From Pagrus major (taxonomy: Eukaryota > Chordata > Actinopteri > Spariformes > Sparidae): a stretch of 64,000 bases of DNA. Shown piece after piece: positions 51,301-62,668 of the stretch. The stretch is taken from assembly GCF_040436345.1 (NCBI RefSeq), contig NC_133233.1, positions 13,784,735-13,848,734 on the forward strand, written 5' to 3'. The first letter of the stretch is position 1. The number at the start of each line of letters is the position of its first letter. Position numbers and translations under genes: made by a program. The notes beneath the pieces are model-generated. The model was not told the DNA's origin. It saw only the letters and a program-made list of their open reading frames with translations, and made no database searches.

Positions 51301-52294
51301 ATATATGTCTTCAATATATGCAACTTATTTAAACCGCAGCTTCATTTGACGGAAGCAAATTTTGCATCTGTACTTAACTGTATCTTATTATGCATGCTGA
51401 AAATTCATGGGAAGTTGTTCTCACAGAGAATGCAAATTTAAGTTTGCAGTGTTGGCAGCTGACAGTTATGGGTGGGGATGGGAGTTTTCTTAGCACTTGG
51501 TTTTAAATTCCCCCTCTGAGATCAGCAGAGTGTCTTCAAGAATTTCCTCCCACATATAGACCTGTGTTTCAGTTCTACATATCTCCACCAACCTTCCGAA
51601 AAAGTATCTTTTCTCATAGGTCCAAACAAAATTCTTGAGCAGTCCACACCTGTTGTGTAAGTCATATGAAAGAAATTTGGAGTTTAAAAATGATACAGAA
51701 ATAAAAAGAACCAAATAAATTAAACCATAATATCCTTGAACATCTAGTATTCAACAGGCTGAAACCATAACTTTACAAGGACGCTGAGAAGGAAAGTTTT
51801 TCGGATAAGATATTGAAAATGTGATTTGACAAGGCCTGATGTTGTCCTCCATTCCCCTCACTACACATCAATTTCTTGTTACATTTACAGCATCATTGTC
51901 TAAATTACAATCAAGAAACTTCTCTTTTTAAAAAGAGACATGTTTTTTTCTTTTTTTGAGAAAACATAAAGGAAAGATGAACTTTGATGCTTAATTTGTA
52001 TGTGGTAATTTTACAGGAGCAGAGATAGGGTCTTTTTTTTACAAAGCCTACATATGTAGAGTAAAGTAACAATGGAAGTTTAAGACTAATTATTTGCCGT
52101 GGAGCATCACACAGATGCTAACAATGAATAAAGGGGACTCACCCAGGTTCCATTTGAGTCCAGTGGTGATTGTTTGGCAGGGTCCACCTACTGGAATGAG
52201 ACCACACCAGTCCCCCTCCAGGCCTGTGTTCACTCCCAGTCTGTGGCTGCCCTGTTGACACACAGTGTGAGTGCGAAAATGAGTATAATGAGTA

Positions 52295-52335
<41 letters not shown>

Positions 52336-55300
52336 CGATGACAGGTGGAAACAATGAGATAGAAAAAATTAAAAGGAAAACAAATGTGGAGCACGACTTC
52401 TTAAACTTTTCCAGCCCCAAATGAGAAAACTGAGCTTCTCCGCCCAGGGAACACGGCTCATTAAAATAAATTATTGCTCCTGTCAATGCTGCAACCCATT
52501 TTCAGCTCCAACCCACACTTAAAAAGGATACCTTGCCAATTTGAATTATACTCTATTTTACTGTGTGTCACAGTGAGTCAAAAGAATTTTGCACTGGCTA
52601 CCGATTACTGTATGAACAAGCAGCTTTTCACTTCAACAGTACAGCCACTGGTTGCACTCTCATGAATTCTTAACTGGGAGTCGACAGGCAGTGTTTCCTA
52701 TAGCATATTTTATTAGCTCAGAAAAACAGTATCAATAGAGGACATTTGACAGTGTTAAGGAGTCTGAGGGACATATGAAGAAATGGTTTTGAGATACAGT
52801 GAAGTCTTTTCATAAAGTGCGCTACAAAAAAAAAAAAAATGAGCAAAATTTCAAAATGTCTAAGTATCCCTTTGGGAAACCAGGGCTGGAAGATAAAAAA
52901 AAGCAAGAACCAGACAGTGTGGGTGCAAGGTAGTGTCAGGCTCTCCAGGTTGAATAATGACTTTGCTATGAATGCACTGGTTATAATGAAGTCTTATCCT
53001 GGAATGTAAAAAGGTCAAAACAGAGTTTCTCTCATTCACAGCGTATAAAAACAAAGATACAAAGAAACATCGACACCTCATTTTAGCATGTATATGTGTA
53101 TTTGGTAAAGAAACGTTGCATCTGGAGGAAACTAAAAATCTCTGAAATTTGTTGATTTTGTTTCATAAACACTTTGAAAATCTGCAGGCTTGAGCGCCAC
53201 ATATGCTCAAAGTGTCACACACCTCATAAATAAAAAGACAAAAAGCGTTGACGGCTAGAACTTAGATCGACATCTAAAAAGGATCAAACAGATGCAGACA
53301 AAGACAGCAAAGGCATTCACATTAAATTAGGAGTTTGAAATCTTGAAAGTGTGACATGTTTAAAGCACAGTTTCCTTTGCCTGGCTTCCTGGAGCTGCAT
53401 ACCCAGAGGGCAGGAATCATGGGAAAATTCTAAGCTTTGGAGCGATTTGTGTTTAGGAAACAACCCTGAGGTTGTTTTCTATACATGAACAAACTCTCTT
53501 TGTGTAAGTGTGTCAGAGAGACAGTGTATGAAGAACAGAGAGAAAGGAAAACAAATGCATGTGCACATGCACATATGCAGGAGAGTCTGTAGGCAGTGTA
53601 AGAATGTACCTTTTTCTGGTTGTAGAACTAGTTACTAACAGTTCTAGCTACTTTTTTAGCTGGGACATGGAGAAGAAAACGAATGAAGATTGAACTCCTA
53701 TGGGGAAACTTTATTTTTTAAAAGTTGCCTGGTGACTGCATATATGTTACAGTATATAATGTTATACATTTTTGTTTAAATTTTGCCACATTCCCTTTGT
53801 GTTAAGACTACAACAACTGCTGGTGGATCTGACTTCCACTTGCGATACTGGAATCAAAACAACCCTAACGCTAATGTCAGAATGCTGACGATGACAATGC
53901 TAACAGACTTATTGAAGCAGGTGTAATATTTTAAATGTTCATCAACTTACTTTAAAATACTATGTATTTAACAGAGAGAGAGAGAGAGAAAGTATTAATA
54001 ACACAATTAGGCATATACAGTGTATATAATAATATTGCCATGACTTTTCATTTGGCTTTAATATTAATATCAAAAGGCCATTGTTATCAATTGTCATTGG
54101 GTTTCTATGTAGAACCAGGTCAGCTCTTTACCTCATGTATTTATTCATTTCTTATTTGAATGCCATATTGTTGCTAACTTGCTCCAGCCCAGCAGAAGTT
54201 GGAATGAGTTAACATACCTCAGCTATCGCACTTTATCATTTAAATCAGCTCTTGTCTGACAAGTTTCACTCCTCAAAAGGGCATCACCAAAACAAGCTTG
54301 TACATTTGACCTAGAGTGTGCGCTTTTCTAGAATGATTTATAGCACGGATTGGGCTGACACAGCACTGTGCCTTTCCTATCCCACGACACAGAGAGCAGG
54401 TTCTCGCAAGTATCCTTAGGTGTTGGGATACTAACTTGAGTAAATGTGGCTCTGCTTGGCCCTTGGACCCAGACTCAATAGAGCAAATGACAAATGAGAA
54501 AAAACAACAAAACAGATGAACTCAGTGCAACTTTTTTCTATAGATCCAAATTGAGTAAATTTAGCCTTACCTTGGGACATTGACTGATTAAAACATCTTC
54601 CTGTCGTGTAGGGACTAAACAAGCCTGCAGCCCTTGCAATGTCCCTACCCTTGATTTAATAAAAGACATGAGAATTATGCAAAAGCCCTGAGCCAGCTAT
54701 AGAAAGCACAAGACTTCTGCATATTTCCCAAAGATAGCATAATAACACTTTGACACCTCATCTGGGAAACAAAAGCTAAAACAACAGACGCAATCCTGAT
54801 TAAGTCAGAGCATATCTGTTACTTAGGCTTTCACTGATTTATTCTGGAAAGAAGAAGCAAGTCTCACTTATTTTCTAAAATGTGCATGTTTAACAGGACA
54901 CTGCATTTATACTTGTCAAATTTGCAAAACGGACATGACTGGCAATTTACCTCTGGTTTTAGTTTCTTGTCTGTTTGTGCACAGTACATCAACAACCCTC
55001 TATGTATTGATTGTACCACCAAATCCCAAAGCTAAGCACGTAACAAAGCTTTGATTGCATGGAATACGGGCGGTGAGGATATTTGGCAAAAGTTGTAAAC
55101 ACTTCAATTACAGATGTAACTTGAACAAATAGCACTGGGTCTTTCGAAGGTTGCGTTCACCTTCATGTACAGGCGTCTGCGTTCATCAGTCGCTAGCGAA
55201 TTGGAGCTGCGTTGACAAACGAGCTTAATTTACCCTCACTGAAGTAAGATTAATTGGAGGTGTCGAGGTATGAAGCAGCAAATGACAACGCGCCTTTGGA

Positions 55301-58300
55301 ATAATGACAAGAGGTAGGGAGGGAGTGCATGAGAGAAAGGTTTACTTAACGTATTACAAGGTGTCATCAAGAAGTGCGACAGTTAGTTGTTTGTCCTGAA
55401 GATCCAGCAAATAAACAACACAGGGGGGAAAAGAAAGAGGCAGAGAAAAAAAAGAACAGTGTGTCCCAAATGACGGCAACTCGGCCCACTTGTAAACTCA
55501 ATCAACTGAGGAGCATGAGAAAGTGGCTGGCATTGAGGAAAAACAATTTGGGAGTATCAAAAGAGACTCTCTCTCTCTCATGTACAACAGCAAATTGGGG
55601 CACCAAAAGAGTGTGTGTGTGTGTGTGTGTGTGGGTGCGTGCGTGCGTGTGCGGGGGTTCTTGAAGTGATTACTTAACAAAGAAACAAAGTGTTCAACAC
55701 TCCAATCAAGGTGGAAGCAGAGCAAGGAAAAGAACATTTTTGAGAGAGAGAACAGAAAATGAAGAGACGGACAGGAAGAGGGGAGACTAGAGGGGGTAGA
55801 GGATATTAGAGCAGGGTGTTATTCAGTGTGGTGAAAATATACTGCAGGTCTTGTCTTCAAATACAGATATACACATAATAAATGCACCTTGAGCTTCATC
55901 AAAAGTGCACTTAAAAGACATGCAAAAACCGATTTACAAGTGTTATGACCTCCCTTTTTAGTGGTATTTTACACCTGTGAAAATGAATGGAAAAGGACAG
56001 AATCATTGAATGGGTGTTTGTCTATGCACACAATGTGAAGGCTAAGTACTGTGTGTTTAAAGTACACTCACGGGTCTGAGTAGGTATGCCAGGTTAGCCT
56101 CCTGTATGATCAACAGGGGGAGTCGTGTCATGGACAGAGCATGGTAGAGGGTCTCAATAGATGCCATGGTCTGGTCAAATCTGCCCCCAAGACCACCCAG
56201 TGTCACTATGGCATCCACCTGGAAAGACAAAGAATTTAAGTGTTTAAAACATTTTGCCAGTATCAATCAGGATAAGGATATATTTAGAAAAATCAAGAAT
56301 GAGGAGGTAAACCATTAAACATATCGTTTTTGTACTGTTTTCTATTGAGTACATGTCAAAAAGGATAAGCAAATGATCACATTCTGTTTAATTTACGTTT
56401 TACACAAGAGCCTTCTATACAGTAAATGAAATGCAATGAAATTATTTGCTCAGAATAGACTGCATATTTTATGTGTAACATTTGGTGAAGATTGGATGAA
56501 ATTTTGAGAGACACATTTTCAGATATGAGTAAATAAAGCAGGTAAAGAGCTTGTTTAGTAGTTTTTAAAGATGTCCTGCAAACTAATCCCTCAAAAAGAC
56601 CAAAACTAATATTGTTTGTGTAGTCAAAGCCAGATATATCTTATTCCTCTGCGCCATAGACGTCCGTTGTTGTCTATTAACTATTAAGAATGCAACAGTG
56701 AACCACAGTTTCACTGGGTGGCTTGTTCCTTTATTTTCCATAACATGAGGTCAGAATGTAATGAGAGACGGACTAATACTTTGCTGGCGTTGGTCTTTTT
56801 ATGGGATTTGTTGAAAATAACAAAAATATAGAATACCACCAGCCTTAACATTAAACAAAGAAAGAAAAACAAACAAACAAGCACATTAACAAATGCCACA
56901 GGGACAAGTAAACATTAAAGGAAAGAAACAGCAAGGACACGGAGCTTCGAGGGAAAAATGAGATGGAGAAGAGATAAACAATCAGCGGTAGATCAAAGAA
57001 TGAATATGGGCTATTACAATGACGGTAAACAACAGTCTCTTGATTTAAGAGGTGAACAAGTTAACACCAAATCAAGAAAGCTAAGTGGATTACTTAAACT
57101 TATACAATTTCCTGCAACCTCAGTGCTAGAATAAGGTCCTTCTTAACTTTAGGCCAGCAGTTCACTTAAGTACAATATTTACAGCTCTCAGCAGTTATAT
57201 CCTTACACAGAGTCCCTGAGCAGTCAAGCACCACTGCTGACAGCCTTAAAACCCAGCAGAGTCTAGAGGGCAGAGGCGCTGTCAGAGGGTGACGACTGAC
57301 AGTCAATCACATATCACTTCAGTGTTTTCACCTTAAACACATACTGCAAATAATAAACAATCAGAACGGAAGAGGTTAAATTGTTTTCTATTACCTTCGC
57401 TGAGGTTGTCTGTTATTGCCTGGCTGTATCTAAACATTATTAAGATAGACAGTAGCAGCCAATAAAGTACAATCACGTAAAGTTTACTAACTACATTTCA
57501 AACTTTGAGAAATTGCTGCTCTTACACCTACATCTACAAATCAGCCAGATCATATTTATCACATTCATCTGCAACGATAACAGTATTGTGAGTGTTTTTT
57601 TCTGTAAGTTTATGTGAATGCATTAACCCTTTTAGTAAATAACATCACAGCAAACCCACTACGCCACTGTGAAATAAGTTTCCATTTCCCCTTTACTATT
57701 TCAATAAGCTGCCTTTGGTTCAATGTATTCAACGTTTCCCAAAAGCTGAACGAGCTCAGATCAAATTTGTGCAGTAGCTCTTTACTGTACATAACCTGAG
57801 AGGACTGTTTACCGAACTAAATGTATTACAACTTCCTGCATCAGGCTATGGAGTTAAAACTTAACCACTGCTGAGATTGAGGGTTATTATAACATCTGGC
57901 TGACGCCCCCACATGCAGAGACATCGCCGAAACTGTAAACAACAGCACTTGGTAAACAAACTCCCCTCTGCGAGACTGAGAGACAGCAAAAGAGAGAGAG
58001 GTTATGAAATAGAAAAATTATAATCTTTGAGTCAAATACTTCCCTTTGATTAATAAAAATGACTAAATAATAACCAAATCTGAAACCCACTGCATTAACC
58101 TACGAAGAGAACATCCATGTGTTACTCCAAACAGATGGGAACAAAAACATTTTTTACCTTAACCTGGTCTTACAGAAAAAGACTAGGGTTACTCTATCTT
58201 GTTTTTTACTTAGTGTCAACACATCCCACGAAAACACCAAAACCAAAAGGGATTAGTATGTTTCTCAAAACCTTACAACTTGTTGTGGTGTCTGTGGGTC

Positions 58301-61300
58301 ATGAGTAAGCTCATTTACCCCCACAAAACATGCAAATCTTTTAAAACAGATTTCAAATACCCACATTAAAAAAGGCTCAATAATTTCCCAATTTCCCGTT
58401 TTAGAAATCATAACTCAAACCGGAGTAAATAGTGCATTTAATGGGGACAATTCTTAGCCACAGATTAATACACAATTGATGACCTTAGGGGTGTTTAAAT
58501 GGAAGTTTAAACTTAAAATGAATTGACTTGTCTAAAGGTAAGATAACACTCACAAAACACTCAAAATTGAGCACAATCTATAGGTGTAAACATTGTCAAA
58601 AAATATTACGTATATTATGCGAGCCTTTTGAAATTGTTAATCCCATTTTTCAATAACTAAAATGTACTATAAATGCCACTAAAAACAGTGGCACCTTGTG
58701 CATTATCAACATCACACATTATCCTACAAAACATGACAACAACTATGAACATTTCATTTGCCTCAGAGACTTGTCATATCAGTGCAAATTATGTCAATAC
58801 GCAATTTAAATGTGTAACGACTAGTATCTGGTGCCGACTTGCGAGGGTAGCTATGTTTAATTAACCAGTCATCTAATTGTGCACATCCTATCCCTACCCT
58901 AGTTCGTAGTCAGAGTGACAGTACCAGGGCTGTGTCACCCAGTGTAATGGTGTGACTCATTGATACTGTATGTTCTTAATTGTTTTTGGATAATGAAAGT
59001 ATGTCACAGAGAAATCGCTCTATTCATGTAAGTTTTCAAAAAATTGAAAACATATTTTCAAAATGAATATTTCAAAAATTAGGATACAGATAGTCTATAT
59101 GTGTGTATAATCTTTTATCTACAACAGGCCTTGCCCCTTTTGTCCATCCATCAAACCGTCTTCCAAATTCACCTCTGATGTCCTCACTGTTCTTATTGCT
59201 TACTAAGGACACATTTTTTATACCCAAGAATGCCAGGACAGGAACAAAGCTGCTGCCAGAAGGAGGAATAAGAGAGGTGTGGAGGGATCAAACCAACAGA
59301 GAACAGTATCAGTGAAGAGTATCAGTTAGTTCCAGAGGGCAGAAAAGCTCAAAGAAAGTAAAGAATGGTGAAAGAGAACAAGGAGCAACGACTAGAGGTG
59401 TATTGTGTTTGAGCGTCCAATGACACAGTAGCTTGCTCAATCTTCCGCTTTCCATCACACTGCTGTTGTGTCCGCTACGCATATCAAACTCTCTATATCA
59501 GTCTGGATTTTCATTTGTTCCCATTTCATGTTTGTTTACTAAAAACAAAAAAACAAGCAGGGCAAGGAGAATCTCACGACTGAATGAATAAAACTCAACA
59601 AGCTGGCTCAACAGATCCGGCCGTACTCTCTCCTGATTGGCTGGGGGAGTCAGAGCGATTCGGAGATCAACACAAAACACTCACATCCATTTATTGGGGA
59701 TGATGAACAGATAAGCAGAGAAAGAGAGAAGAAAATGAAAACGGTAATGCTGCTTATGCTTGAAACAGTGAAGCAAGGAGAGAGACGCTAACTAGGACAG
59801 AGGTGTGAGAATATAGACAGACGATCAGACACAAACCACATGTTGGGGTACACACACATGCACAAACACACACTTCAACAAGTACATAGACAAACAGATG
59901 TACACAGGTACCAAATGCTCACGCACAAACTAGCCTTTTACAAACACCTGCACAAAGTAGACATATACACACAAAGGCACATTTTCAACTGTAGGCACAC
60001 TGTGATGTAAACACACAAATACACACGCATTTATAAATATATGTATATGCGTACACACAAACAAAAATCATTCTCATCCACACACCATAATCCTCTGATA
60101 CCATTCTTTGGGATTTCACCCAACATAATATGAGATAAATTCTCTAAATCGAGCGCTAAGCTGTGAGGAGGAAAACATTCAGGGGCTAATATGGTGAATC
60201 TTAAACAGCCCAAACAGGAGAACAACGCTCAGTAATCTGCAAATCACTCTGCAATGATTTCATCCATGTGTTAATTCATTTAAACAGGCTAAGTGGTTGG
60301 AAATTAATGAAGGTGAGCAAAAGAGAAAATGACAAGATGCGATATGAAATCATGAGAAAAGCTCTGCTTTTCTGTAAGCTACTCCTATTCACAAAGTGCT
60401 GAAGGGAACAAAAGTTCAAATAAGAGTCATCGTCCGTGAAGAAAAGCGGAAAAATCCTGGTAAACAAACAAAAAAAGTCATCATCAGCAACTCTTACAGA
60501 ATGTCAGAAAAAACTGATTGCCGGGCTCCTATCTCTCTTTGGCAGACAGACGGACAAACACTAGTTAAAAGGCAGAGTAAATATTAGCTAGGCCAACAAA
60601 AAAAAGGCCCATGGAAGGAAAGGACAAAAGTATATGTTCCCTTAAAGCCAGACACCAAAAAACAAAGTGAAAATGCACAATGTGACAACACATGTGCATT
60701 CTGTATGAGATGAAGTGCATTTTTGTGTGGCTGCAAGCATCTTCTCTGTGGTGTTTCATCAGCCTCAAGATTTGAAGTGATTGGGGCACTCGTCAGTGAT
60801 TGGAGCAACACTTGGCATGCTGCTAAAAAAGGCTAATATTAGATAAAATAGAGATAGAAAAACGGGGAAAGGGGAAAGAGAGACAGAAAGAAGACAGGTA
60901 CACTAATAAATATACACATACATAGATAAATGGACAAAATATCATTCTCCATGATATTAAGAAATGTTATTTGTTGAAATTCTTGGAATTAGAGATAATA
61001 TACTGTTTGTTGTATTCCATATTTTTCCCATCGTGTGATGTACATTCTGTGCAATTCAGCTGACATTTTGTGAGTCAGAATGGAAATGGAGTCAATCTCT
61101 GGATCAGATCACTGTGTGTCTGGGCTCTGCAGCAGCTGGCTGAGCACGGGGCTTCGCTCTGGCTGGCAGCTCATTTCAGAGTTTTGGGTATCAGGTTGTT
61201 AGGAGATGCTTTACACTTTGACAAAGATCACAACAAGAGTGAGGTATTTCATTTTACATCAGCGCAAAACCACAATTACACTTGAATACTATATGTAGGT

Positions 61301-62261
61301 GTAAACGTGGCTGATGTTATTCCAATGATATTTTTCAACACTCTTGAAACACTTCAGGGAATGTTGAGTAAACATGCATGTTTTTTTCCAGCAGCACCAT
61401 TTCATATTCATACACCCACACATGCCCGCACCTCAGATCTGCCCACAGCCAACCACAGTCCAATATTATTGACCTCTCAACAGCTTATGTTAAGTACCTG
61501 AGGACTGAGCGCCTTGCTTAGGGGCACTAAACTCTCAGAGGCTGGAGAGAAGAGCTGTACTTTTTTTTTTTTACTCATTTTACCCAGTGCTATAACTACA
61601 GTACGCCAGTATTGTATTGTTTTCATAAGAACAATGTCTTTATTCAAACTATTTTTGACAGAAAGTCACTGGTCCAGACCAAGGAAGATAAAGCATATAG
61701 CATATCAAATAGCACATTAAACAAAAAACATATAATGTGTTAATTAGTGAAGCAGATTTTGATCCCTCTAGACAGATCCAGGCTAGCTTGGCTAATCGTT
61801 TCTTGGTCCATTGCTGCAGCACCTCTATTCACCCTCTGTCTGAACGCTCTGTTTTAGTGCCCAGTCTTCTCTGATTGGTCAGCTCTCACAGTGTTTCTAC
61901 ATCATGCCAGCATTTTTGCAACCACAGCCCTGAGGGTGTTGGCTGTATAGTTGTGACATCAAAACCTTGTGGAAGTCGTGACAGCTCGCTTGAAGGTACA
62001 GTATCTGACTTCTCCATGGATTCAGCATTTTTATACTTTCACAGTATTTATAGAGCACCTAAACCTGCTGTAAATCAAAAAGAATGCGAAGTGTCACTTT
62101 TAAATATGGGACTTTAGCAGGAAAAATGTCAGACTTTCAGTGTGTTATGTGCAGTGGATGTTTACCTGCAACTGTCGTCTCTCAATTTCCTCCACCATGA
62201 TTGCAAGACACTTGGTGAAGTCTGTGAGGTCCTGTTTGGCTGTTTCTATCAGCTTGCACCC
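27616..62261 (-). CDS. tpk1: Thiamin pyrophosphokinase 1, 3' part (four exons)
   Basis: TPK1 transfers pyrophosphate from ATP to thiamin in the cytosol, making the cofactor thiamin diphosphate. Minus-strand exons in reading order: 62261-62166 (96 bp), 56218-56072 (147), 52251-52143 (109) and 27761-27616 (146). All are GT-AG with matching phases and give 165 residues to the TGA. Exon one has [18 protein letters not shown], the conserved acidic TDFTK motif. Exon two has [20 protein letters not shown], the catalytic-domain signature. Exon three has [10 protein letters not shown] and TTGLKWNL (start of the thiamin-binding domain). The last has [12 protein letters not shown] and [10 protein letters not shown]. 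This ending differs from the mammalian one: an insertion ([11 protein letters not shown]) sits in the turn before the last strand, and the tail is ILNDKE. The N-terminal exons lie right of the window. One intron is 24.4 kb. Confidence 0.95.
28547..28581. repeat. Perfect 15 bp hairpin with 5 base loop
   Basis: CAGAATCAACCAGTG is followed by a five-base loop (actcc) and then its exact reverse complement. The match stops sharply outside the arms. It lies in the tpk1 intron about 0.8 kb from the last exon. Confidence 0.85.
32153..32675. mobile_element. hAT-like non-autonomous element with 8 bp duplication
   Basis: The ends are inverted: taggtatgcacaa on the left and ttgtgcatccct plus a on the right. 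They are flanked by gtttatag (32145-32152) and ctttatag (32676-32683), seven of eight matching, as expected for hAT insertions. The interior (for example ctaatatgaagccaaattg) recurs in the element at 43474-44233. There is no transposase. Confidence 0.75.
33235..33316. repeat. TAA trinucleotide microsatellite
   Basis: About 27 TAA/AAT units run with one interruption (tagtaagaa) near the middle. The poly-Leu reading frame over it on the other strand is an artefact. Confidence 0.95.
35611..35938. mobile_element. Foldback element with about 34 bp arms
   Basis: The left arm 35611-35644 (agagcccttgagtagagaaa inside it) pairs with the right arm 35905-35938 at about 31 of 34 positions. Weaker pairing continues inward (atagttcc near 35696 with gggaactat near 35834). 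No target duplication was found. Confidence 0.6.
43474..44233. mobile_element. Second hAT-like element related to 32153-32675
   Basis: The left side (tagagcctgaccgatactgg) and right side (catatcgtgcatccctctg) form imperfect inverted ends typical of fish hAT derivatives. The interior shares aataatatgaagccaaattg and tattggtatcggtcatgaga-like words with the element 11 kb to the left. It is more degraded and has no clear target duplication. Confidence 0.6.
47431..47626. mobile_element. Short MITE with near-perfect inverted ends
   Basis: The arms 47435-47464 and 47591-47620 match at 29 of 30 positions (tttgtaagaaaagttgattt in the left arm). Weaker pairing extends about 35 bases further in, so most of the 0.2 kb unit can fold back on itself. 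It is non-coding. Confidence 0.8.
52252..56071 (-). other. tpk1: tpk1 intron with GT microsatellite near the acceptor
   Basis: A GT repeat (52297-52329 on the plus strand, CA on the coding strand) lies about 45 bases upstream of the acceptor of the exon at 52251. Another GT run is at 55611-55633. The rest is AT-rich, with a moderately GC-richer stretch near 55140-55310. No exon is seen. Confidence 0.7.
56219..62165 (-). other. tpk1: tpk1 intron (5.9 kb)
   Basis: AT-rich sequence with scattered CA-rich stretches (59840-60060). A dispersed fish repeat occupies about 61745-62117 and ends only about 50 bases from the donor of the exon at 62166. No coding exon is visible. Confidence 0.65.
61745..62117. 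repeat. Dispersed fish repeat
   Basis: The pattern tctgaacgctctgttttagt, ctctgattggtcagct, gagcacctaaacctgctgta and a terminal atatgggactttag is one I recognise as a common interspersed repeat in percomorph genomes. The family name is not known to me. Confidence 0.5.
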
Positions 62262-62598
62262 CTACGCAAAAAAGAAAAATGGAGACGCACACACAGGCAA
62301 CAAAACATAATCAGATAGATGTACACACACGCAGAGGGCAAAACAAAAACCAAGGCAGAGATAAGGGATAGGGGGATAACAGAGCACAGAAAAACAGAAA
62401 GAGATAGAGAGATGGAGAGAGGTATAAATCAGTGTTTGAGTCTTGTCTGGCTGTCTGTGGGCTGTGTTGCTGAATAATGCAGAGGCTCCAGTCAGTGGCC
62501 CTAAACTACAGCATCCAGGTAAACAACCATGCTCTCTCCCTCTGTCTCCTTCTCTATCCACACACTGTCACTTTCCTCCCAAAGTACACCAACTTCCC

Positions 62599-62668
<70 letters not shown>

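Larger units (their letters stand above)
27762..52142 (-). other. tpk1: 24 kb tpk1 intron
   Basis: It is bounded on the minus strand by a gtgagt donor at 52142 and a ctgtccag acceptor at 27762. It has no protein-coding exon I can support on either strand. It holds a perfect 15 bp hairpin (28547-28581), hAT-like elements (32153-32675 and 43474-44233), a TAA microsatellite (33235-33316), foldback elements (35611-35938 and 47431-47626), several CA runs (36900-36932, 40321-40342) and AT-rich blocks with clustered factor-like motifs. Confidence 0.8.
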
